DNA of 28,097 bases from positions 1-28,097 of the forward strand of contig CAJTVY010000048.1 in the NCBI GenBank assembly GCA_910579925.1, written 5' to 3'. The notes below the pieces were generated by a model. The model saw nothing but the letters and a program-made list of their open reading frames with translations, searched no databases and was not told where the DNA came from. The stretch is from an uncultured Dorea sp. (GTDB taxonomy: Bacteria; Bacillota; Clostridia; Lachnospirales; Lachnospiraceae). Both the position numbers and the translations under genes were made by a program. The stretch's first letter is position 1. Every line of letters starts with the position of its first letter. Shown one piece after another: positions 20,524 to 27,215 of the stretch.

Positions 20524-22662
20524 ATGGAGAAGTCGTTTGAAAAAAGAAAAAAGGTGGTATATGATCTGATCTGTGACAGTCTGTATATCCCTATGAAGTT
20601 CAAGGAGCTTGCCATGCTGCTTCAGGTTCCGAAGGAGCAGAGGGAGGAGTTAAGAGAAGTATTGGAATCCCTTGAGGCAGACGGCAGGATTTATCTGTCC
20701 AAGAGGGGGAAATACTGCAAGGGCGAGGCAAAGCATCTGACAGGCACTTTTAGAGCAAGTCTGAAAGGCTTCGGTTTTGTGGTGGTGGAGGATGGAAATG
20801 CGGACGTCTATATCAGCGGGGATGATGTGAACGGCGCCTTTGACGGTGATCAGGTGGAATTTGTGATTACAAAAGACGCCCAGGGGCAAAGACGCAGCCG
20901 GGAAGGCCGGATTGTGCGGATCATAGCCAGAGGAATGACGACAGTAGTAGGACTGTTCCAGAAAAAGGAGCAGCAGAATTATGGGTTTGTCCTGCCGGAC
21001 AACCAGCGGTTTCCCCATGACATCTTTATTCCTGACGAAAAGTCCAAAGGAGCCGTCAGCGGCCACAAGGTGGTGGTAGAGCTGACTTCCTATGGGGAGG
21101 CGGGACGTAAGCCGGAAGGCAGAGTGACGGAGATTATCGGCCATATCAATGATCCGGGTACAGATATCATGTCAATCGTCAGAGGCTACGACCTTCCGGT
21201 GGAGTTTTCCGAGAAGATACTGAATCAGGCGGATCGGGCCTGCAAGGACGTAACAAAAGCCGATATGGCAGGACGTAAGGATCTGCGGGGCTGGCAGATG
21301 GTGACGATTGACGGGGAGGAGGCGAAAGACTTAGATGATGCCGTCTCTTTAACCATGGAGGGAGAACGCTATCTTCTTGGCGTCCATATTGCAGACGTGA
21401 CGAATTATGTCCAGGAAAACAGCGCCATTGACCGGGAGGCATTAGCGCGGGGAACCAGCGTATACCTGGCGGACCGGGTGATCCCCATGCTTCCCCATAA
21501 GCTTTCGAACGGAATCTGTTCGCTGAATGCCGGCGAAGACCGTCTGGCCCTTAGCTGTATGATGACGGTAGACGACAGAGGACTTGTCGTCAGCCATGAG
21601 ATCGCAGAGACGGTGATCCATGTGAATGAGCGTATGACTTACACCAGTGTAAAGAAGATTCTGGATGACAAGGACCCGGACGAGATAGAACGCTACCGTG
21701 ATCTGGTTCCCATGTTCGATAGAATGCGTGAATTGTCTCACATTTTGCGGGAGCGCAGGAAGCGGCGGGGGTCTATTGATTTTGATTTCCCAGAGACGAA
21801 GATGGTACTGGATAAGGAAGGTAAACCATTAGAGATCAGACCTTATGACCGCAATATAGCGACGAAACTTATCGAAGACTTTATGCTTCTTGCCAATGAG
21901 ACGGTGGCAGAGGATTTTTACTGGCAGGAGCTTCCCTTTGTGTACAGAACTCATGAGGCGCCGGATGAAGAAAAGATACGGAAACTTGCCACATTTATCA
22001 ATAATTTTGGTTATTCGATGCATGTTGGTGTAAATGAGATCAGGCCCAAGGAGATTCAGAAGCTTTTGGCCAAAGTAGAGGACAGACCGGAGGAGGCGCT
22101 GATCTGCCGTCTTGCGCTGCGTTCCATGAAGCAGGCAAGGTATCTGCCGGAGAATATCGGACATTTTGGTCTGGCGGCGAATTATTATACACATTTTACT
22201 TCCCCTATCCGGCGTTATCCAGATCTTCAGATTCACAGGATTATTAAGGATAATATAAGGGGACGGATGAATGAAGAGAAGATTGCCCATTACCAGAGTA
22301 TTCTGCCGGAAGTAACGAAGCATTCCAGCGAGATGGAGCGCAGGGCCGAGGAGGCGGAACGCGAGACGGTGAAGCTTAAAAAAGTGGAATATATGCGTCA
22401 GTATATCGGAGATGAGTTCGAGGGTGTAATCAGCGGAATCACCAAATGGGGCATGTATGTAGAACTGCCCAACACTGTGGAAGGCATGGTGCATGTAGCC
22501 AATATGTCAGATGATCACTACGATTACTATGAAGAACGGTATGAGATGGCGGGGGTGCATACCGGAAAAGTGTACAAATTGGGACAGAAGGTACGGGTAC
22601 GTGTTCTGAACGCTGACCGTATGATGCGCACGATAGATTTTGAGATTGCAGACGAGCAGTAA
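20524..22662 (+). CDS. rnr: Ribonuclease R
   Basis: A 712-aa 3'-5' exoribonuclease of the RNB family that degrades structured RNA, including non-stop mRNAs released with tmRNA. Order: N-terminal winged-helix (1-65), two cold-shock OB domains (about 70-220), RNB catalytic domain (about 245-575) with the metal-binding Asp cluster in TIDGEEAKDLDDAV (Asp263, 269, 271, 272) and the HFTSPIRRYPDLQIHR box, and C-terminal S1 domain (about 627-708). The basic tail common in longer RNase R proteins is missing; the chain ends shortly after S1 (...FEIADEQ). Start: ATG after GAGGAGG. It is followed by smpB 38 bp later; pairing of rnr with smpB is a familiar arrangement. Confidence 0.95.
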   Translation: MEKSFEKRKKVVYDLICDSLYIPMKFKELAMLLQVPKEQREELREVLESLEADGRIYLSKRGKYCKGEAKHLTGTFRASLKGFGFVVVEDGNADVYISGDDVNGAFDGDQVEFVITKDAQGQRRSREGRIVRIIARGMTTVVGLFQKKEQQNYGFVLPDNQRFPHDIFIPDEKSKGAVSGHKVVVELTSYGEAGRKPEGRVTEIIGHINDPGTDIMSIVRGYDLPVEFSEKILNQADRACKDVTKADMAGRKDLRGWQMVTIDGEEAKDLDDAVSLTMEGERYLLGVHIADVTNYVQENSAIDREALARGTSVYLADRVIPMLPHKLSNGICSLNAGEDRLALSCMMTVDDRGLVVSHEIAETVIHVNERMTYTSVKKILDDKDPDEIERYRDLVPMFDRMRELSHILRERRKRRGSIDFDFPETKMVLDKEGKPLEIRPYDRNIATKLIEDFMLLANETVAEDFYWQELPFVYRTHEAPDEEKIRKLATFINNFGYSMHVGVNEIRPKEIQKLLAKVEDRPEEALICRLALRSMKQARYLPENIGHFGLAANYYTHFTSPIRRYPDLQIHRIIKDNIRGRMNEEKIAHYQSILPEVTKHSSEMERRAEEAERETVKLKKVEYMRQYIGDEFEGVISGITKWGMYVELPNTVEGMVHVANMSDDHYDYYEERYEMAGVHTGKVYKLGQKVRVRVLNADRMMRTIDFEIADEQ

Positions 22663-22700
22663 CTAAGTGCGGATTGGATATTTAGAAGGGGGACAGGTAC

Positions 22701-23168
22701 ATGGCAAAAACAAATGGAAAGATGATTGCTAACAATAAGAAGGCATATCACGATTATTTTATACTGGATACCTATGAGGCAGGGATTGCCCTTCACGGCA
22801 CAGAGGTAAAATCCCTTCGGATGGGTAAATGCAGTATCAAGGAGTCATTCATCCGTGTGGAGAATGGCGAAGTCTATATTTATGGTATGCATATCAGTCC
22901 ATATGAGAAGGGCAATATTTTTAACAAAGACCCGCTGCGGGTGCGGAAGCTCCTTCTCCATAAGTCGGAGATTAATAAGCTGCTTGGGAAGACGAAGGAG
23001 AAGGGAGTCGCAATCGTACCCCTTAAAGTGTATTTCAAAGGGAGCCTTGTGAAAGTAGAGGTGGGCATGGCAAAAGGTAAGAAGCTGTACGACAAACGGC
23101 AGGATATTGCCAGAAAGGATCAGCAGAGAGAAGCGCAGAGAGATTTTAAGGTTCGGAATCTTGGATGA
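22701..23168 (+). CDS. smpB: SsrA-binding protein SmpB
   Basis: A 155-aa OB-fold protein that binds the tRNA-like part of tmRNA and places it in stalled ribosomes. Typical segments: NKKAYHDYFILDTYEAGIAL, HGTEVKSLRMGKCSIKESF, HISPYEKGNIFNKDPLRVRKLLLHKSEI and the basic C-terminal tail GKKLYDKRQDIARKDQQREA, which enters the empty mRNA channel. Start after AGAAGGGGG. Its RNA partner is encoded 2 kb downstream in this window. Confidence 0.96.
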   Translation: MAKTNGKMIANNKKAYHDYFILDTYEAGIALHGTEVKSLRMGKCSIKESFIRVENGEVYIYGMHISPYEKGNIFNKDPLRVRKLLLHKSEINKLLGKTKEKGVAIVPLKVYFKGSLVKVEVGMAKGKKLYDKRQDIARKDQQREAQRDFKVRNLG

Positions 23169-23210
23169 TACATTAATGAAAGGCTGATCAGATTTAGGAG
23201 GGGAAGAGGT

Positions 23211-23447
23211 ATGGTGCCAACCAGAAAAGAAGATCTCAGGAAAATGGTCACGCAGACTACAATCGAGACATATGAAGAACTGACTCCTCAGTTAATCAGG
23301 CTGATTGAGGAGACAAAAAGAAACGATATGCTTTCAGAGGCACAGAAACAGGACGAGATCAGTCTGCACATGCTGGGTTATGTGAAATCCTGTACCAATG
23401 AGATTATCGTAGAAGTGCTGGCAGAGATCCTGGGACTGGAAGAATAA
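23211..23447 (+). CDS. Hypothetical 78-aa helical protein
   Basis: A small, acidic, mostly helical protein (VPTRKEDLRKMVTQTTIETY ... NEIIVEVLAEILGLEE) with no membrane segment or cysteine cluster. AGGAGGGGAAGAGGT precedes the ATG. It lies 42 bp after smpB on the same strand, so it is probably the third gene of the rnr-smpB transcript. I do not recognise the family. Confidence 0.65.
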   Translation: MVPTRKEDLRKMVTQTTIETYEELTPQLIRLIEETKRNDMLSEAQKQDEISLHMLGYVKSCTNEIIVEVLAEILGLEE

Positions 23448-23448
23448 G

Positions 23449-23477
23449 GTAACAGTTCAGGAAAGGAGCCCTGTTAC
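23449..23477 (+). other. Hairpin after the 78-aa gene
   Basis: GTAACAG (23449-23455) pairs with CTGTTAC (23471-23477). There is no T tract, so it is not a terminator; it could be an mRNA processing or stability element. Confidence 0.4.
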
Positions 23478-23489
23478 AGATATAAGACC

Positions 23490-23594
23490 ATGTATGCTGC
23501 AATAACAGAAAAAAAGATTGCACAACGGGCGTATGAGGAATACAATAGAATTAGTCTAAAAGAGGAAGGGGCAAAAAAATGTCTTATTGTGTAA
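23490..23594 (+). CDS. Possible 34-aa ORF overlapping the zinc-ribbon gene
   Basis: MYAAITEKKIAQRAYEEY ... KKCLIV, ending 16 bases inside the next gene. The only Shine-Dalgarno-like sequence (AAAGGAG, 23462-23468) is over 20 bases away and partly in a hairpin. Translational coupling is possible, but it may be chance. Confidence 0.2.
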   Translation: MYAAITEKKIAQRAYEEYNRISLKEEGAKKCLIV

Positions 23595-24283
23595 AATGTG
23601 GTGCAAAGGTGGACGACGGAATTATGATATGCCCGCAGTGCGGCGCGCAGATTCCGAATGTATCGGGCAGATATTCGGACGGCATACAGGACGGTGGAAA
23701 TCATACGAGATATGAATCTGGCCAGGAATATACCTATGGCGGCCAGGGAACTGGTCAGGAATATACATACGGCAGGCAGGAATCCGGCGGTCAGGGAACG
23801 GAACAGGAATATACATATGGTCAGCAGGGATATAGCCAGACTGGTCAGCCAGGATATGGTCAGGCGGGCCGGTATGGTTACGGTCAGAATACCTGGCAGG
23901 GCTATCCGTCAGAGGGGTATCAGCAGGAGGATTATTTTGACAGGAATGAAGTAAGCCGGAACAAAATAATGGGCATTCTGTCATATCTGGGAATTCTGGT
24001 ATTAGTACCGCTTATAGCAGGCGACAGACAGTCACAGTATGTAAAACATCATGTGAATCAAGGGATTGTGCTATTCATACTGTCTTCTATGGTGGATTTG
24101 CTGGAAGGCGACTGGGTCTTTGGATTACATTCTATCATACACTTCGGCGGCGGTATGTTTTCCTGGATTTTTGATATTCTGGGACTGGTGTTCTTTATAC
24201 TGATGGTAATGGGAATTGTGTCTGCATGTAAGGGCGAGAGGAAAGAATTGCCGATGATAGGGAAGATTCGGTTTTTTAAGTAG
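23579..24283 (+). CDS. Zinc-ribbon membrane protein with Gly/Gln/Tyr repeats
   Basis: A 234-aa protein in three parts. (1) N-terminal zinc ribbon with Cys4, Cys7, Cys18 and Cys21 (CVKCGAK ... CPQCGAQ). (2) A disordered linker, about 28-118, rich in Gly, Gln, Tyr and Ser, with QEYTYG three times (49-54, 60-65, 76-81) followed by QQGY/PGYGQ-type repeats. (3) A membrane part (about 128-222) with three or four hydrophobic segments, MGILSYLGILVLVPLIAG then SQYVKHHVNQGIVLF, resembling DUF4870/Tic20-like small membrane proteins. Function is unknown; such proteins are common in Firmicutes. Start after GAGGAAGGGG. It closes the rnr-smpB group and is followed by a terminator. Confidence 0.75.
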   Translation: MSYCVKCGAKVDDGIMICPQCGAQIPNVSGRYSDGIQDGGNHTRYESGQEYTYGGQGTGQEYTYGRQESGGQGTEQEYTYGQQGYSQTGQPGYGQAGRYGYGQNTWQGYPSEGYQQEDYFDRNEVSRNKIMGILSYLGILVLVPLIAGDRQSQYVKHHVNQGIVLFILSSMVDLLEGDWVFGLHSIIHFGGGMFSWIFDILGLVFFILMVMGIVSACKGERKELPMIGKIRFFK

Positions 24284-24296
24284 AGTAAATTAATAT

Positions 24297-24338
24297 AAAG
24301 GGAAGGCCGGTCGTCTGAAAGCCTTCCCTTTATTTTTA
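24297..24338. terminator. Terminator between zinc-ribbon gene and hsp20
   Basis: AAAGGGAAGGC (24297-24307) pairs perfectly with GCCTTCCCTTT (24321-24331), then ATTTTTATG on the plus strand. It lies between two convergent genes and may serve both. Confidence 0.8.
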
Positions 24339-24343
24339 TGAAA

Positions 24344-24769
24344 CTATTCAATTGTAATCAGCTTCGGCTGTTCTTCCTGCTTCTGAATCTCCTTCGGGAA
24401 TGAGAGGTGGAGAACCCCGTCCTTAAAGGAAGCTCTGATATCGTCCTGTGTCAGAGCATCCCCGACATAGAAGCTTCTGTTGCAGGTGCCGGTATATCTT
24501 TCTTTGTGTACACAGTTACCTTTGGCATCCTTCTCTTCCTTCGTCATATTCTTGTGAGCGGAGATGGTAAGGTATCCATCCTTCAGATCAGCCTTGATAT
24601 CTTCTCTGGCATACCCAGGAAGTTCCATCTCTACCAGATAATTCCCTTCCTTCTCATGGATGTCGGTCTTCATGATCTGCGCAGACGCACGGTCATAGGA
24701 ACGGCTGAAAAACGGATCGCTGAACATATCGTCGAATAAATTGTTGAAACCTCTGTTTGCTAATAACAT
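24344..24769 (-). CDS. Small heat shock protein (Hsp20/alpha-crystallin)
   Basis: A 141-aa ATP-independent chaperone that holds unfolding proteins. The N-terminal arm (MLLANRGFNNLFDDMFSDPF) precedes an alpha-crystallin domain (about 30-128: MKTDIHEKEGNYLVEMELPG, YLTISAHKN, then SFYVGDALTQDDIRASFKDGVLHLSFPK). The C-terminal tail has KLITIE in place of the usual IxI contact. Start: ATG after AAGGAGGAAT. The promoter overlaps a CIRCE element, so HrcA repression with heat induction is expected. A long leader of about 95 nt contains a perfect 7-bp hairpin. Confidence 0.93.
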   Translation of the reverse strand: MLLANRGFNNLFDDMFSDPFFSRSYDRASAQIMKTDIHEKEGNYLVEMELPGYAREDIKADLKDGYLTISAHKNMTKEEKDAKGNCVHKERYTGTCNRSFYVGDALTQDDIRASFKDGVLHLSFPKEIQKQEEQPKLITIE

Positions 24770-24800
24770 AAATCATTCCTCCTTGAAATCTGCTTATAGT

Positions 24801-24818
24801 CTAGTGTGCTGACACTAG
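24801..24818 (-). promoter_or_regulatory. Hairpin CTAGTGT-4-ACACTAG in the hsp20 leader
   Basis: Perfect 7-bp inverted repeat with a tetraloop, 32 bases before the hsp20 start codon. It contains TAGTGTGCTGAC, also found before greA and yihY. It might be a DNA operator or, in RNA, part of a leader structure. Confidence 0.55.
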
Positions 24819-24867
24819 TATACCCCATAAGTTATAAAAATTATTTATTGTTTTGGTTGCTATATAT

Positions 24868-24898
24868 ATTATATAACACATATTGTTAGCAAAGTCAA
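24868..24898 (-). promoter_or_regulatory. hsp20 promoter
   Basis: Minus strand: TTGACT (24898-24893), then TATATA (24875-24870) at 17 bp or TATAAT (24873-24868) at 19 bp. The -35 lies within the CIRCE element. Confidence 0.6.
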
Positions 24899-24912
24899 TG
24901 GGTGAGTGCTAA
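24886..24912. promoter_or_regulatory. CIRCE element (HrcA operator)
   Basis: TTAGCAAAG, 9 bp, GAGTGCTAA. The consensus is TTAGCACTC-N9-GAGTGCTAA, so the right half is perfect and the left differs at three places. Spacing is exact. It covers the -35 of hsp20. Confidence 0.8.
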
Positions 24913-25014
24913 TTTTTTGCAAATGTAAAAGTGAACTTTTGTTTTTGTTTACACTCACCGGGCGCTCACAGCAACGAACTTTTACTGGTGCAATGATAAA
25001 GATAGAAATAACTC
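24913..25014. other. Intergenic stretch between hsp20 and ssrA
   Basis: No ORF with a ribosome binding site. It contains AAAAGTGAACTTTT (24927-24940) and CACTCACC (24952-24959), the inverse of GGTGAGTG at 24901-24908 in the CIRCE element. No function assigned. Confidence 0.4.
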
Positions 25015-25044
25015 TTGACAAAAACGAATATTTGTTCATATAAT
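25015..25044 (+). promoter_or_regulatory. ssrA promoter with LexA-like box
   Basis: TTGACA (25015-25020), 18 bp, TATAAT (25039-25044): both boxes perfect. Within the spacer, GAAT-ATTT-GTTC (25026-25037) differs by one base from the Firmicutes LexA core GAAC-N4-GTTC. RNA would start near 25051, giving a 5' extension of about 105 nt to be trimmed from tmRNA. Confidence 0.7.
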
Positions 25045-25155
25045 AGAATATACTTATGAAAGAACTTCTGCTGACGATCAGTCAGGCAGATATCCGTTCA
25101 ATCAGCGGTATCAGAATTCGACAGTCTGCAGCCAGGGGTATAGCAACGCACATGA

Positions 25156-25503
25156 GGGCTTGTACTGGTTTCGACGGAGGTCTGGAAGTTGGAGAAGCCA
25201 TCCGTAGCGGGACACTACGTTAAAAGTTCCAATTAAATATAAACGCAGACAATAGAGAATTAGCGTACGCTGCTTAATTAAGCGGCAGTCGGCCTCAGGT
25301 CATCCGCTGCCTGGGTTACCGGCTTCAAACAGGCGGAGCACTTCGTTTCCAAAGCTTTGAGGGAATGGAAGAACTCATGAAGCTACTAAAACCGGAAGCC
25401 TGTCATTAGGCGGCCGGCAGAGGGAATGTCAAATTAATGACTGTGATGGGAGATGCTCTGGTGGATGGGCTTTCGGACGCGGGTTCAACTCCCGCCAGGT
25501 CCA
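25156..25503 (+). ncRNA. ssrA: tmRNA (SsrA)
   Basis: The 5' end GGGCTTG (25156-25162) pairs with CAGGTCC (25496-25502) to make the acceptor stem, including the G3-U70 wobble recognised by alanyl-tRNA synthetase. TACTGGTTTCGACGG follows the acceptor, as in all tmRNAs. The T-arm GCGGGTTCAACTCCCGC lies near the 3' end; CCA is not encoded. The tag reading frame begins at GCA 25245 and reads ADNRELAYAA before TAA (25275-25277); the alanine carried by tmRNA is added before it. Pseudoknot regions lie between tag and T-arm. Together with SmpB it rescues stalled ribosomes and marks the peptide for proteolysis through the hydrophobic AYAA end. Confidence 0.96.
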
Positions 25504-25513
25504 TTTTGAAAAG

Positions 25514-25537
25514 CGCCGTGGTTACGGCGTTTTTTTA
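25514..25537 (+). terminator. ssrA terminator
   Basis: CGCCGT (25514-25519), loop GGTT, ACGGCG (25524-25529), then a run of T's to 25536. Confidence 0.85.
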
Positions 25538-25568
25538 ATTCATAGGAAAATGCGTCTTATGAATTAAA
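25534..25568. repeat. Perfect 11-bp inverted repeat after ssrA
   Basis: TTTAATTCATA (25534-25544) and TATGAATTAAA (25558-25568), 13-base loop. It is directly attached to the ssrA terminator and precedes the SpoIID-like gene. AT-rich; could be an operator for the downstream gene. No clear promoter is visible near it. Confidence 0.6.
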
Positions 25569-25622
25569 AACCTCCGGGCGGATGTACGCTCGCACAAAGA
25601 GGACGAGTGGCGTAATGTACGA

Positions 25623-27092
25623 ATGTCAGTATCTGGGGTAATAATCTTTAGAATCAAGGCATACATTGAGAAAAAAGTATTTGGACAAGGAGCTGCAGAT
25701 GAATTGAAAAGGTATAACAGATATAGAAAATTCAGTAAAAGAAGCAGATACCGGCTTTTCCCATTTTGCCTTTCCAATCCTTTCTGGTATGGGATGCTGA
25801 TCCTTTTCTGTCTTTTGGTAATCGGCGGACTGCAGGCAGCGCTTACGCACCGGGAGGAGGGGATACTGGGGAAGCAGGGGAAAGAGAAGATAAAAGAGGA
25901 GGAGAAGCCTCAAGAAGAAAAATGGGAGATTGTAGTCAATAATCCCAATATCCGGGTGCTGCTGATGACGGACGGATATGTGAACATTGTCCACCCAGGC
26001 GTAGAGGTGTGTGCAGGCGGTGGAATGGTGATTGCTTTCGGAGAGGAAAGGCAGGAGACAGAACCAGGACAGGCGGTTGCGTTTGCGCCGGATGATCCAA
26101 GGTTTCAGAGCGGCAATATCCGCATCAGCGCCAGGGACGGAGGCGAGATTACCCTGAACAGCATCAGGAGAAACTGCGGAACGCCTTCCTATGCCGGAAC
26201 ACTGGAGCTTCGGACAACGGCGGAGGGAATTGCAGTCATCAATGAACTTCCGCTGGAAACCTATCTGTGTAAAGTTGTTCCCAGCGAAATGCCCTCCTCC
26301 TACGAACTTGAGGCGCTGAAGGCACAGGCAGTATGCGCCAGGAGTTACGCCTATCAACAGATGCGAAACTTCGGATACCCTGAATATGAGGCCCACGTGA
26401 ATGACAGCACGGATTATCAGGTCTACGGCAATTCTAAGGAGCAGGAGTCTGCAAGCCGGGCGGTGATGGAGACGCAGGGGCAGGTGGTTCGCTATCAGGG
26501 ACAGATTGTCACTACTTATTATTATTCAACCTCCTGCGGAAGGACTGCCGGGCTTGAGGCGTGGGGAACGGAGATTAACGACGGGAACCAGTATCTTAAG
26601 TCTGTAGAGGTAAAGGACGAAAGCGGAGACTATGAGGCCGGGCTTCCCTGGTATCGGTGGGAGGCGAGGATAGAGGCAGGCACATTGTCAGGACTTATCA
26701 GTCGGAACACGGGTACGGATATCGGAACGCTTCAGAATATCGAGATCACGAAATCCGGCGAAGGAGGTATTGCGCTTCAGATCTGTGCTGCGGGAGATGG
26801 GGGAACGGTAACCGTAGATACAGAGAATAAGATCCGCAGGGCGCTGGGCGGAAGCGGTTACGAGATAGTCAGGCAGGATGGTAAGACCATAGAGAGTTCG
26901 GCATTGCTGCCCAGCGCATTTTTTACCATCTGCAGGGAGGGAGATACGTTTGTAATCTCTGGCGGCGGGTTCGGGCATGGGATTGGAATGAGCCAGAACG
27001 GGGCCAATGAGATGGCAAAGAAAGGGAAAAGCTACATAGATATATTGACCTTATTTTATCAAGATGTGGAAATTAAAGCCGGGGACAGCTAA
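25623..27092 (+). CDS. SpoIID/LytB-domain protein
   Basis: A 489-aa protein with a basic N-terminus, one transmembrane segment (about 54-73, FWYGMLILFCLLVIGGLQAA), a charged linker, and an extracytoplasmic SpoIID/LytB domain (about 105-485). SpoIID is a lytic transglycosylase that cuts denuded glycan strands during engulfment in sporulation; its catalytic Glu is found here as Glu222 in VVPSEMPSSYE. LEALKAQAVCARSYA, YYYSTSCGRT and the C-terminal GGGFGHGIGMSQNGANEMAK are hallmarks. The linker plus N-terminus are longer than in B. subtilis SpoIID, so this may be a SpoIID-related paralogue rather than SpoIID itself. Start is uncertain: ATG 25623 has only a distant AGAGGA, and a TTG near 25704 after AAGGAG is an alternative. 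Confidence 0.85.
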   Translation: MSVSGVIIFRIKAYIEKKVFGQGAADELKRYNRYRKFSKRSRYRLFPFCLSNPFWYGMLILFCLLVIGGLQAALTHREEGILGKQGKEKIKEEEKPQEEKWEIVVNNPNIRVLLMTDGYVNIVHPGVEVCAGGGMVIAFGEERQETEPGQAVAFAPDDPRFQSGNIRISARDGGEITLNSIRRNCGTPSYAGTLELRTTAEGIAVINELPLETYLCKVVPSEMPSSYELEALKAQAVCARSYAYQQMRNFGYPEYEAHVNDSTDYQVYGNSKEQESASRAVMETQGQVVRYQGQIVTTYYYSTSCGRTAGLEAWGTEINDGNQYLKSVEVKDESGDYEAGLPWYRWEARIEAGTLSGLISRNTGTDIGTLQNIEITKSGEGGIALQICAAGDGGTVTVDTENKIRRALGGSGYEIVRQDGKTIESSALLPSAFFTICREGDTFVISGGGFGHGIGMSQNGANEMAKKGKSYIDILTLFYQDVEIKAGDS

Positions 27093-27111
27093 ATGGCTCC
27101 GGCTTATATTT
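27076..27111 (+). terminator. Possible terminator at the end of the SpoIID-like gene
   Basis: AAGCCGG (27076-27082) pairs with CCGGCTT (27099-27105), with an inner AGC/GCT pairing, followed by ATATTTTC. The stop codon lies in the loop. Confidence 0.5.
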
Positions 27112-27144
27112 TCAAAATATTTTCATATAATAAATCAGAATGCG

Positions 27145-27189
27145 GTCAGCACACTAAGGATAGACAAATCTTGGAAAATCGGGTAAAAT
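27145..27189 (+). promoter_or_regulatory. yihY promoter with upstream GTCAGCACACTA motif
   Basis: TAGACA (27161-27166), 17 bp, TAAAAT (27184-27189). GTCAGCACACTA (27145-27156), the complement of TAGTGTGCTGAC, lies five bases before the -35. Confidence 0.5.
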
Positions 27190-27215
27190 ATAGAGCATAT
27201 ATGTGGGAGAATGTT

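Noticed and set aside
21829..22494. Minus-strand open frame (221 codons) opposite rnr
   Set aside because: Shadow of the RNB domain coding strand, without ribosome binding site or motifs.
24913..24940. AAAAGTGAACTTTT followed by GTTTTTG as a terminator
   Set aside because: The loop would be two bases, and no upstream gene on the plus strand needs it.
25056..25223. A 55-codon open frame starting MKELLLTISQADIRSISG and running into tmRNA
   Set aside because: There is no ribosome binding site, and the second half is the conserved 5' part of tmRNA, which forms the tRNA-like domain. Chance reading frame.
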